Assembly (NCBI GenBank): GCA_023406715.1
Contig: JAEXVC010000122.1
Coordinates: 1-7,326 of the forward strand
Source of the DNA: Bacteroidota bacterium
GTDB taxonomy: Bacteria > Bacteroidota > Bacteroidia > Bacteroidales > Tenuifilaceae
Reading direction: 5' to 3'
DNA length: 7,326 nt
How positions within the stretch are numbered: the stretch's first letter is position 1; every line of letters begins with the position of its first letter. The translations under genes were made by a program, and so were the position numbers. The notes below the pieces were generated by a model that was not told where the DNA came from, searched no databases, and saw only the letters and a list, made by a program, of their open reading frames with translations. Positions 1-5,161 of the stretch are shown here, piece by piece.

Positions 1-8
1 CGGGAGCG

Positions 9-38
9 CAAAGGTAGCAACTTTTTCCTTCCGTCCAA
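9..38 (-). promoter_or_regulatory. Bacteroidota-type promoter (proximal, P2) firing leftwards out of the window
   Basis: On the minus strand a -7 box TACCTTTG (plus-strand 9-16) matches the Bacteroidota consensus TAnnTTTG exactly. A TTG at the -33 position (plus-strand CAA at 36-38) lies 19 bp upstream. The box is followed by CGCTCCCG, a GC-rich stretch around the expected start site, which is typical of growth-rate-controlled stable-RNA promoters. Whatever it drives starts beyond the left edge. Consensus match and spacing are seen directly; the stable-RNA target is inference. Confidence 0.6.
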
Positions 39-117
39 CTCTTTCGCCAAAAAAATTTTTTCTTTTTTTCAGCCCCCTCAACCTTCCCAGAACGTCGCTA
101 TTCCTTCAAAGCGGGTG

Positions 118-148
118 CAAATATAGAATTCATTTTTTAAATACGCAA
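118..148 (-). promoter_or_regulatory. Bacteroidota-type promoter (distal, P1) firing leftwards, tandem with the one at 9-38
   Basis: On the minus strand a -7 box TATATTTG (plus-strand 118-125) matches TAnnTTTG. A TTG at plus-strand 146-148 sits 20 bp upstream as the -33 element. The box is followed by CACCCGC, again GC-rich. It lies 109 bp upstream of the second -7 box. The bases further upstream (about 150-240) are nearly all A/T with runs of T and A, which could act as an UP element. Tandem promoters with such discriminators are usual in front of rRNA operons; the target itself is not in the window. Confidence 0.5.
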
Positions 149-280
149 GTGGCAAATTAATATTTTTTTTACAAAAAATCAATTTTAAATTAAACTAAAC
201 TGATTTTCAGTAAAATAATTTTCAATTTATTTTTAAAAATCTTAGAAAGATGAAAATCGTAATGAAAAACTCATACCTTT

Positions 281-1009
281 TTATAAATGCCGAGTCAATA
301 AAAATTCCTCAGCGAGTTTTAAGGCATCGGGTTTACCAACATCAAGAATGAAATTTTCGTCGAAATTGACTCCTATAATAGGGCTATCTTTACAAAGATT
401 TAGATAAGCGTCGACTATAGAAAACACTCCTTGAGTTGATATCAACTCAAATATTTGCGGTGATATTACGTGAATTCCGGCAAATGCATAAGCATCGAGA
501 ACAGTTTTGTGCATATTGGGAAATATAGATTTCCCCGTTAGCATATTACGCCAACCCGATAAAAGCATATCTTCATCGAATAAAAATACCCTAGATGATT
601 CGCGACGGCTAACTGCGAGGGTTGCTAAAGCATCTTTTGTCTTATGAATTTCAACTAATCCTTTCAGATTGATATCGGAAATAATATCGACATTGTGTAC
701 CAAAAAAGGCTCATCGCCATCGAGAAACTGACGTGCGTGAATTATTCCTCCTCCTGTATCCAATAATCTGTCGGACTCATCAGATACATATATTGATACA
801 TTGAACTTCTTTTTTGATAAGAACTCGTAAATCATCGGTGCAAAGTGATGCACATTGATTACTATATGGTTGAAACCTTGCGAAATAAGATTGTCGATAC
901 AATACTCCAATAGGGTTTTGCCTCCAATCTCGACAAGAGCTTTGGGTTTATCGGCAGTTAAGGGCATTAATCTGGTTCCAAGACCAGCAGCAAGAATCAT
1001 TGCTTTCAT
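281..1009 (-). CDS. MurU-like sugar-1-phosphate nucleotidyltransferase
   Basis: A 242-residue NTP-transferase family protein that would transfer a nucleotide onto a sugar-1-phosphate in the cytoplasm. The N-terminal signature LAAGLGTRLMPLTADKPKAL spans residues 6-25: the G-x-G-T-R loop binds the NTP and the P-K motif follows. LDTGGGI lies at 83-89. NVD at 106-108 supplies the metal-binding Asp108, and LDVGKP at 222-227 gives a second metal Asp (223). The length is close to Pseudomonas MurU, which makes UDP-MurNAc from MurNAc-1-phosphate. There is no C-terminal hexapeptide-repeat domain, so it is not GlmU-like. It sits last in a minus-strand cluster behind an AmgK-like kinase, and that pairing is the main reason for preferring MurU over a GDP-mannose or glucose-1-phosphate enzyme. 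The ATG at 1009 begins the family's usual KAMILAAGLG start; no clear Shine-Dalgarno is present. The family is certain; substrate specificity is inferred. Confidence 0.85.
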   Translation of the reverse strand: MKAMILAAGLGTRLMPLTADKPKALVEIGGKTLLEYCIDNLISQGFNHIVINVHHFAPMIYEFLSKKKFNVSIYVSDESDRLLDTGGGIIHARQFLDGDEPFLVHNVDIISDINLKGLVEIHKTKDALATLAVSRRESSRVFLFDEDMLLSGWRNMLTGKSIFPNMHKTVLDAYAFAGIHVISPQIFELISTQGVFSIVDAYLNLCKDSPIIGVNFDENFILDVGKPDALKLAEEFLLTRHL

Positions 1010-1094
1010 TCCAGTAACAATATGCTATAAAGTATCTAAAGATAAATATTATTGTGACAAGTGATTAGAGACACTAGAAAAGTTAATATAAGCA

Positions 1095-1226
1095 TCAACT
1101 ATCTGCTTTTTTAGGCTTACATAGTTTATCCTTATTGTTTGAGGTTGCACCACACTTACCGCAATAGAACTCTTTATTTTCAGACTTCTCCTTTACTTTT
1201 CCCTTCTCACATTTTTTCTTTGACAT
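1095..1226 (-). CDS. Small lysine-rich, cysteine-containing (zinc-ribbon-like) protein, 43 aa
   Basis: An intact short ORF from ATG (1224-1226) to TGA (1095-1097), encoding 43 residues. It has 14 lysines by my count and four cysteines: Cys6, then FYCGKCGATS at 20-29 giving a C-x2-C pair (22, 25), and Cys36 in LCKPKK (35-40). The aromatic-C-x2-C-G pattern followed by a later Cys resembles half of a treble-clef or zinc-ribbon knuckle and would be expected to bind a metal, perhaps as a dimer. The start codon is 4 nt after the stop of the kinase-RapZ gene (TAG, ATTT, ATG), so translational coupling is likely, and the nucleotidyltransferase follows 85 bp later. The basic charge would suit nucleic-acid binding. 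I recall short proteins with a similar C-x2-C-G-A ... CKPKK tail in other bacteria but know no function. That it is a real gene is fairly likely; its role is unknown. Confidence 0.7.
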   Translation of the reverse strand: MSKKKCEKGKVKEKSENKEFYCGKCGATSNNKDKLCKPKKADS

Positions 1227-1230
1227 AAAT

Positions 1231-2631
1231 CTATCTGTTTATTTCGCGATGTTTTACAACGATATTAACACTGTAACGCTCAGAAAGTTTTTTTGCCAAT
1301 AAATTTGTGCAGTATACAGAGCGATGCTGACCTCCAGTACACCCAAAGGCAATTGAAAGATACTTAAAATCTCGCTCAATGTAGTTATCAATTGCTGATG
1401 ATACCATATCAAATGCTCGATTATTGAAAACCTCAACCTCATCGATTGCATTTAAATAATCGGCAACATCCTTGTCTAGCCCCGTGAGTGGCTTATATCT
1501 GTCAGTCCTGCCAGGGTTTGGCAAAAATCGACAATCGAATATAAAACCACCGCCATGGTCGGGGTGAATTTCGGGATAACCCTTCTTAAATGAGAAACTT
1601 GTAAGGGCAACTGTTAAACCATTGTATTCTTCAATATCATCCTTTACAATCTGCTTGTTATAATCGTTAAGCAAGGATGTAATGTAACTAAACTCAGCGA
1701 CACTGGTTGTTTTGGCTAATTCCAAATAGTTTGCAACTGCGTTGGGGATGCTTTGAATAAAATGAGTTTTTTTCTCAAAAAATCCTCTAAAACCATATGC
1801 TCCAAGCGTTTGAACTATCCGAAACATCACCATAAAGGGGAAAATGCGTTTCAAATGAGCGGCATCAATCTGTCGATGCTTTCCAAGTTCATCTATATAA
1901 ATATTAAATAACTTAGTCCTTAGTTCGGTTGAAAAACCAGCCTTTGCCTGATAAAGAAACGATGCCATATCGTACAAACAGGGGCCTAAACGTCCTCCCT
2001 GAAAATCGATAAAGTACAATTGGTAATCCTTAACCATTATGTTCCTCGACTGAAAATCGCGATAGTGAAAGAAGTTCATATCCTCAGCCAAAAGGATATC
2101 GGCTAATTGATTGAACTCATCCTCCAACTTAACCTCGCTGAAAGTAAGTCCGCTTGGCTTAAGAAAGTTGTACTTGAAGTAGTTTAAATCCCACATCACG
2201 GAACGCCTATCGAAAGAGGGAATTGGAAAACATTTTGATGAATCCAAGTCATCGTAACCCTTCACTTGAAAGTTTACCAACTGCCTAACAGTTTGCTCAA
2301 GTAAATTATCGAGATTTGAATCGCTTTTGGAAATTAAATCGAATAGGGAAACTGCACCCAAATCGGTTTGCAGGTAATACTTTTCGCACACAGATATTGC
2401 AACAACACTGGGAACATTTAACTTTTTATCGGAAAAATGTTTCGATAAATAGAAAAAAGCCCTATTCTCATCGATATCATTATTGAAGGCACCGATTACT
2501 GTATCGCCAGCATTGTATAAACGAAAATAAATACGCGGAGAACCTGAAGCAGGAAGAACTTCTACCCTATCGGGCTTTACCTTAAATTGACTCTCGAAAA
2601 GTTGAACTATGCTATTAGTATGTTGATTCAT
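1231..2631 (-). CDS. AmgK-like amino-sugar kinase fused to a RapZ C-terminal-like domain
   Basis: A 466-residue two-domain cytoplasmic protein. Residues about 1-305 are an aminoglycoside-phosphotransferase/choline-kinase fold. ASGSPRIYFRL (28-38) matches the AmgK-type nucleotide loop. HYRDFQSRN (189-197) is the Brenner catalytic motif with Asp192 and Asn197. IDFQGGRLGPCLYD (208-221) carries the metal-binding Asp209. Residues about 337-466 match the C-terminal half of RapZ: TSFSFKKG (344-351), FDCRFLPNPGRTDRYKPLTG (365-384), FGCTGGQHRSV (429-439) and KHREI (460-464). The N-terminal P-loop NTPase half of RapZ is absent and replaced by the kinase. In Pseudomonas, AmgK phosphorylates the anomeric hydroxyl of MurNAc/GlcNAc; in E. 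coli, the RapZ C-terminal domain binds glucosamine-6-phosphate and small RNAs. I start at ATG 2631; an in-frame TTG at 2670 would add MLSTFHFIIFHFK, encoded by a repeat-like AT-rich stretch. The domain calls are solid; substrate and sensing role are inferred. Confidence 0.88.
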   Translation of the reverse strand: MNQHTNSIVQLFESQFKVKPDRVEVLPASGSPRIYFRLYNAGDTVIGAFNNDIDENRAFFYLSKHFSDKKLNVPSVVAISVCEKYYLQTDLGAVSLFDLISKSDSNLDNLLEQTVRQLVNFQVKGYDDLDSSKCFPIPSFDRRSVMWDLNYFKYNFLKPSGLTFSEVKLEDEFNQLADILLAEDMNFFHYRDFQSRNIMVKDYQLYFIDFQGGRLGPCLYDMASFLYQAKAGFSTELRTKLFNIYIDELGKHRQIDAAHLKRIFPFMVMFRIVQTLGAYGFRGFFEKKTHFIQSIPNAVANYLELAKTTSVAEFSYITSLLNDYNKQIVKDDIEEYNGLTVALTSFSFKKGYPEIHPDHGGGFIFDCRFLPNPGRTDRYKPLTGLDKDVADYLNAIDEVEVFNNRAFDMVSSAIDNYIERDFKYLSIAFGCTGGQHRSVYCTNLLAKKLSERYSVNIVVKHREINR

Positions 2632-2635
2632 TTTG

Positions 2636-2667
2636 AAGTGAAAAATTATAAAGTGAAAAGTTGAAAG
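2636..2667. repeat. Degenerate GTGAAAA-type heptamer repeat between DUF554 gene and kinase gene
   Basis: On the plus strand AAGTGAAAA occurs at 2636-2644 and again, identical, at 2651-2659, followed directly by GTTGAAA (2660-2666). These look like decayed copies of a 7-bp unit. The stretch fills most of the 51-bp gap between the stop of the DUF554 gene (2683) and the start of the kinase gene (2631), and accounts for the odd F/H/K-rich peptide encoded by the TTG-initiated extension of the kinase. Copies are seen directly; membership of a genome-wide repeat family is a guess. Confidence 0.4.
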
Positions 2668-2682
2668 CAAAACTCACAAAAA

Positions 2683-3360
2683 CTATCCAAATAGATAAAC
2701 TAAAGGTATAATAAAAAGTAATGCTGGTAAAATATTGAGCACTTCAATCTTTTTGATATCAAGGATATTCAACCCTAAACCAATAAGTAGAACTCCACCT
2801 ACAGCGGATAGTTCACCAATCATTAATGGCGATAAACTTCCACCGACTATTGATGCCAAAAAAGTTAAACCTCCTTGATAAACCAATAGAGGTATAATGG
2901 AAAACAAAACGCCAAACCCCAACGATGAGGCCAATGCAATGGACGAAAAACCATCCATCAAACTTTTGACATAGAAAAGTTTAGGTTCGCCGCCTGTCCC
3001 CTCCTCTATTGCCCCAAGAATAGTTAATGAACCCATACAGTACATCAAAAATGCAACAACCATTCCTTCGGAGAATTTATCGCCTTTAAGGTTGAATCGG
3101 GTTTTAATTTTGTCGCCCCAGCCCTCTACCATGGATTGAAGATTAATAGCCGTTCCCACCAAAGCACCCAAAATCAAACTAAAAACAAGCAGTAGTGGTT
3201 TTTCGGTTTTTAGTCCCATAGAGAAACCAAGCAATAGCGTAAAAATTCCTATCACCTGGAAAAAAACAGCGATATATTTCTTTGGCAACTTATTGTTTAA
3301 AATTAGGCCTAAAGTACCTCCTGCTATAATCGCCGCAGCGTTTATAATGGTTCCAATCAT
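2683..3360 (-). CDS. DUF554 family integral membrane protein
   Basis: A 225-residue, very hydrophobic protein with about seven membrane segments (roughly residues 3-22, 32-50, 55-74, 99-117, 135-160, 184-203 and 207-224). It shows the DUF554 (YqgA/YdfK-like) hallmarks: the N-terminus MIGTIINAAAIIAGGTLGL (1-19), the central GSLTILGAIEEGTGG (110-124), and KSLMDGFSSIALASSLGFGV (132-151). The family is widespread and believed to act in the inner membrane, possibly as a transporter, but its substrate is not established. I chose ATG 3360 because MIGTIIN is the usual family start; the in-frame TTG at 3396 would add 12 unrelated residues. It appears to be first in the minus-strand cluster, 51 bp before the kinase-RapZ gene. 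No consensus promoter is obvious: AAAATATA at 3385-3392 reads TATATTTT on the minus strand, one mismatch from the -7 box and without a -33 partner. Confidence 0.88.
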   Translation of the reverse strand: MIGTIINAAAIIAGGTLGLILNNKLPKKYIAVFFQVIGIFTLLLGFSMGLKTEKPLLLVFSLILGALVGTAINLQSMVEGWGDKIKTRFNLKGDKFSEGMVVAFLMYCMGSLTILGAIEEGTGGEPKLFYVKSLMDGFSSIALASSLGFGVLFSIIPLLVYQGGLTFLASIVGGSLSPLMIGELSAVGGVLLIGLGLNILDIKKIEVLNILPALLFIIPLVYLFG

Positions 3361-3430
3361 AACATAAATTTTCAATAAAACGCTAAAATATACCAACGAT
3401 GTGGAAATGCTTTCATTTAAGAGTAAAAAA

Positions 3431-3460
3431 TTGCGACAATTTCAAAAAATATTAACTTTG
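3431..3460 (+). promoter_or_regulatory. Bacteroidota-type promoter for the orphan 152-aa gene
   Basis: TAACTTTG at 3453-3460 matches the -7 consensus TAnnTTTG exactly, and TTG at 3431-3433 is a -33 element with 19 bp spacing. Transcription would start near 3465-3470, giving a leader of about 80 nt before the ATG at 3548. Sequence match and spacing are direct; activity is inferred. Confidence 0.6.
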
Positions 3461-3468
3461 ATAAAAAT

Positions 3469-3521
3469 ATGGATGAAATTATTGATTAATGAATTTCAAC
3501 TTATTGGTTAATCCTCAGTAA
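3469..3521 (+). other. Two overlapping mini-ORFs in the leader (possible leader peptides)
   Basis: ATG at 3469 opens a 6-codon ORF (MDEIID, stop TAA 3487-3489). It overlaps the next start in TAATG, which opens a 10-codon ORF (MNFNLLVNPQ, stop 3519-3521). The second ORF runs through the left arm and loop of the leader hairpin and stops at the first bases of its right arm, so a translating ribosome would melt the hairpin. The first ATG is only a few nucleotides from the predicted transcription start. ORFs this short arise easily by chance in AT-rich DNA, so this is speculative. Confidence 0.2.
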
Positions 3522-3528
3522 GTTGAAA
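3494..3528 (+). promoter_or_regulatory. Strong hairpin in the 5' leader of the orphan gene
   Basis: TTTCAACTTA (3494-3503) is a perfect inverted repeat of TAAGTTGAAA (3519-3528). The stem continues inward through U-G, U-A, G-C and G-U pairs, giving about 14 bp with a 7-nt loop (TTAATCC, 3508-3514). It ends 19 nt before the start codon at 3548. No U-tract follows on either strand, so a simple intrinsic terminator is unlikely. It could be a 5' UTR stabiliser, a translational control element, or an operator for a dimeric repressor. The repeat is certain; the function is open. Confidence 0.55.
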
Positions 3529-3547
3529 AAGAAATTGGTGTATTTGT

Positions 3548-4006
3548 ATGCGGTTAAGCTTAATGAAGAAAAGCGAAATCATTGATTTCGTTGAGTTTAA
3601 CATAACAGGCGATGCGGAAAACTACAATAGGTGCGACGATGAATCGTTATACCTAGGGGCTGACGTATTCAATATTTTTGCCAGTTGCTTTGAGCGAAGC
3701 AATCATCTTTTTGACTTTGTTGCTCCTACCCTATATAATAGTAGAAAATTTATTCCACTAAGAAACGAACTTCTTGTTAACCTCGAAACTCTTTTGGCAA
3801 TCAACAATATTGCACAATTCCAGAGTTACCTTTCGGGTATTTTCCTTGGAAAAGATTTGCTGAAAGTGCTAAGCGATTTTGACCCTGCCTACGAAAAACA
3901 CTGGCGTAGCCATATGCGCAAGATTATACAGGTTAATCGTCATTTAATGCGCTTAGTAGATTTGTGTATTGAAGAGGAACGAGTGCTTTGGGTTATTCCT
4001 TTCTAA
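3548..4006 (+). CDS. Hypothetical protein, 152 aa, unrecognised
   Basis: I do not recognise this protein. It has no signal peptide or membrane segment and looks like a soluble, mostly helical protein. The N-terminal third (about 10-35) is acidic, with NITGDAENYNRCDDESLYLG at 18-37. Residues 75-110 are leucine-rich and probably helical. The C-terminal third is charged, with HWRSHMRKIIQVNRHLMRLV at 118-137, and the protein ends in VIPF. Three cysteines (29, 47, 140) form no metal motif. The start at 3548 is an ATG; a second in-frame ATG five codons later (before KKSEIIDFVEF) is equally possible, as neither has a Shine-Dalgarno. It is the only plus-strand gene here, has its own promoter, and overlaps pdxB tail to tail by 14 bp. 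The frame is open throughout with ordinary codon use, so I take it as real. Confidence 0.7.
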   Translation: MRLSLMKKSEIIDFVEFNITGDAENYNRCDDESLYLGADVFNIFASCFERSNHLFDFVAPTLYNSRKFIPLRNELLVNLETLLAINNIAQFQSYLSGIFLGKDLLKVLSDFDPAYEKHWRSHMRKIIQVNRHLMRLVDLCIEEERVLWVIPF

Positions 4007-5087
4007 CAGAGAAACCTATTCTCGCTAAATCATCAGAATACATAGAGTTTATATCTACAATGTGACCGCTAAAATCGCGGCGATAGTTATAATTATTCCT
4101 CAAATTCTCGAAACTCTCGAACGTGTTCCTTAAATCGTCGCCCAAAATATTATAGGTAGATTTAATTGCAGTAACAATGTTTTGGGGATTGCTCATCTTT
4201 ATTTTTTCAACTAATGGATTTGGGATGGGAAACCAAGGGCTAATACCCAGATTAAAAAACTGACTTAGTGAATCGACAATCATTTTTGTTCCCATTACCT
4301 TTCCTTCCAATGAGTATCCGGCAATGTGGGGCGTAGCAATTATTGTTTTGCGAAGCAATTCCACCGACAAATTAGGCTCATTCTCCCAAACATCCAAAGC
4401 AGTCTGCGCATTAGGGTTTGATTCCAAAAACGAAATTAAGCAGTCTGTATTGATAACTTCACCACGTGAAGAGTTGATAATTAGTACATCAGGCTTACAT
4501 AAAGCAATGGAATGAGAGTTTAACATATGAAAGGTTCTATCAACTCCTTCGTAATTTAGGGGAACGTGAAAGGTGATAATGTCAGATTCCCTTAAAACGG
4601 TTTCAAAATCGACAAAATCGCTTAAACCCTCATTTCTTTTTCGCGGTGGGTCACAACAAAGAACTTTCAGTCCCAAAACCTTAGCAAGTTCAACAACCTT
4701 TCTCCCAACATTCCCAACGCCCACAACACCAATTGTCAATCCTGATAAAGTCCTTGAATTTAATTCAGCCCAATGAATAATGGCTGTTGCAACCCATTGC
4801 TGTACTCCTGCAGAATTACATCCTGGAGCACTTACCCAAGTAATATTATTATTAGCACAGTAGTTTGTATCGATATGGTCGAACCCAATTGTAGCAGAGC
4901 CAATAAACTTAACCTTAGAGCCCGATAAAAGATTTGAATCGCAAATTGTTCGTGTACGGATAATTAATGCATCGGCATTGCCAACAATTTCAGATTTAAT
5001 CTCAGAACCAGAGTAATATTCAACATCAAAGAAAGGCTCTAAAACACCTTTCAGAAAAGGAATATTTTTATCGGCAATAAGACGCAT
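3993..5087 (-). CDS. pdxB: Erythronate-4-phosphate dehydrogenase (PdxB)
   Basis: A 364-residue NAD-dependent D-2-hydroxyacid dehydrogenase that oxidises 4-phosphoerythronate in the DXP-dependent route to pyridoxal 5'-phosphate; cytoplasmic. PdxB-specific wording runs along its length: MRLIADKNIPF (1-11), SATIGFDHIDT (64-74) and SAPGCNSAGV (86-95). The Rossmann loop GVGNVG is at 123-128, with Asp146 in CDPPR as the NAD-selecting acid. NSSRGE (205-210) holds catalytic Arg208, WENEP (234-238) Glu237, and TPHIAGYSLEGK (252-263) His254, so the Arg-Glu-His catalytic set is complete. Residues about 290-364 form the extra C-terminal dimerisation domain that separates PdxB from SerA-type enzymes, including RRDFSGH at 336-342. 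The length is close to E. coli PdxB. No other B6 gene is in the window, so it looks monocistronic. Its 3' end overlaps the opposing orphan gene by 14 bp. Confidence 0.95.
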   Translation of the reverse strand: MRLIADKNIPFLKGVLEPFFDVEYYSGSEIKSEIVGNADALIIRTRTICDSNLLSGSKVKFIGSATIGFDHIDTNYCANNNITWVSAPGCNSAGVQQWVATAIIHWAELNSRTLSGLTIGVVGVGNVGRKVVELAKVLGLKVLCCDPPRKRNEGLSDFVDFETVLRESDIITFHVPLNYEGVDRTFHMLNSHSIALCKPDVLIINSSRGEVINTDCLISFLESNPNAQTALDVWENEPNLSVELLRKTIIATPHIAGYSLEGKVMGTKMIVDSLSQFFNLGISPWFPIPNPLVEKIKMSNPQNIVTAIKSTYNILGDDLRNTFESFENLRNNYNYRRDFSGHIVDINSMYSDDLARIGFSVRKE

Positions 5088-5101
5088 AGCTGTGTTTTGT
5101 A

Positions 5102-5109
5102 CAAAGATA
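5102..5109 (-). promoter_or_regulatory. Probable -7 box for pdxB
   Basis: CAAAGATA on the plus strand reads TATCTTTG on the minus strand, an exact TAnnTTTG match, 14 nt before the pdxB ATG. The mRNA leader would be only a few nucleotides long. There is no TTG at the expected -33 distance: that position (about 5129-5132) falls inside a heptamer repeat and reads TATC on the minus strand. This is a half-match, so confidence is moderate. Confidence 0.4.
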
Positions 5110-5118
5110 TTCTATTTT

Positions 5119-5146
5119 GTTGTTAGTTGATAGTTGTTGGTTGATA
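5119..5146. repeat. Four tandem copies of a GTTGWTR heptamer
   Basis: Four consecutive 7-bp units on the plus strand: GTTGTTA (5119-5125), GTTGATA (5126-5132), GTTGTTG (5133-5139) and GTTGATA (5140-5146). They fill the middle of the 74-bp gap between the HlyD-family gene (stop 5162) and pdxB (start 5087) and cover the likely -33 region of the pdxB promoter. Tandem heptamers of this kind can change copy number by slippage. Confidence 0.6.
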
Positions 5147-5161
5147 GAATTATTTTGCGAA

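Larger units (their letters stand above)
1..280. other. Gene-free leader/promoter region at the left edge
   Basis: No plausible coding sequence lies here on either strand. Bases 121-280 are about 18% G+C by my count, while 1-118 is much richer in C/G with pyrimidine runs on the plus strand. The region holds two tandem minus-strand promoters and follows the stop codon of the nucleotidyltransferase gene at 281. I see no convincing intrinsic terminator: the best inverted repeat is a 5-bp stem at 199-211 without a good U-tract. The pattern fits the upstream region of an rRNA or tRNA operon lying off the edge. Confidence 0.5.

Noticed and set aside
199..211. Inverted repeat ACTGA-TTT-TCAGT downstream of the nucleotidyltransferase gene, as a terminator
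   Set aside because: The stem is only 5 bp, AT-rich, and the following minus-strand bases are not a clean U-tract; such repeats occur by chance in DNA this AT-rich.
1037..1060. Promoter for the nucleotidyltransferase gene (minus-strand TATCTTTA at 1037-1044 with TTG at 1058-1060)
   Set aside because: The -7 box lacks the final G and the spacing to the TTG is about 13 bp rather than 19-20, so I do not call it.
855..1064. Plus-strand 69-codon ORF over the start of the nucleotidyltransferase gene
   Set aside because: It lies antisense to the highly conserved N-terminal signature and has no recognisable protein features; it is a shadow ORF. The same applies to plus-strand ORFs at 4324-4515, 4573-4776, 6161-6421 and 6844-7041.
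2632..2670. TTG-initiated 13-residue extension of the kinase-RapZ protein
   Set aside because: The stretch is repeat-derived, starts from TTG, and encodes an F/H/K-rich peptide unlike the family N-terminus; ATG at 2631 is better.
3361..3396. TTG-initiated extension of the DUF554 protein
   Set aside because: Family members normally begin MIGT..., which matches ATG 3360; the extra 12 residues look unrelated.
3494..3528. Leader hairpin as a rho-independent terminator for either strand
   Set aside because: Neither strand has a U-rich tract after the stem, and the stem lies between a consensus promoter and a start codon rather than after a gene.
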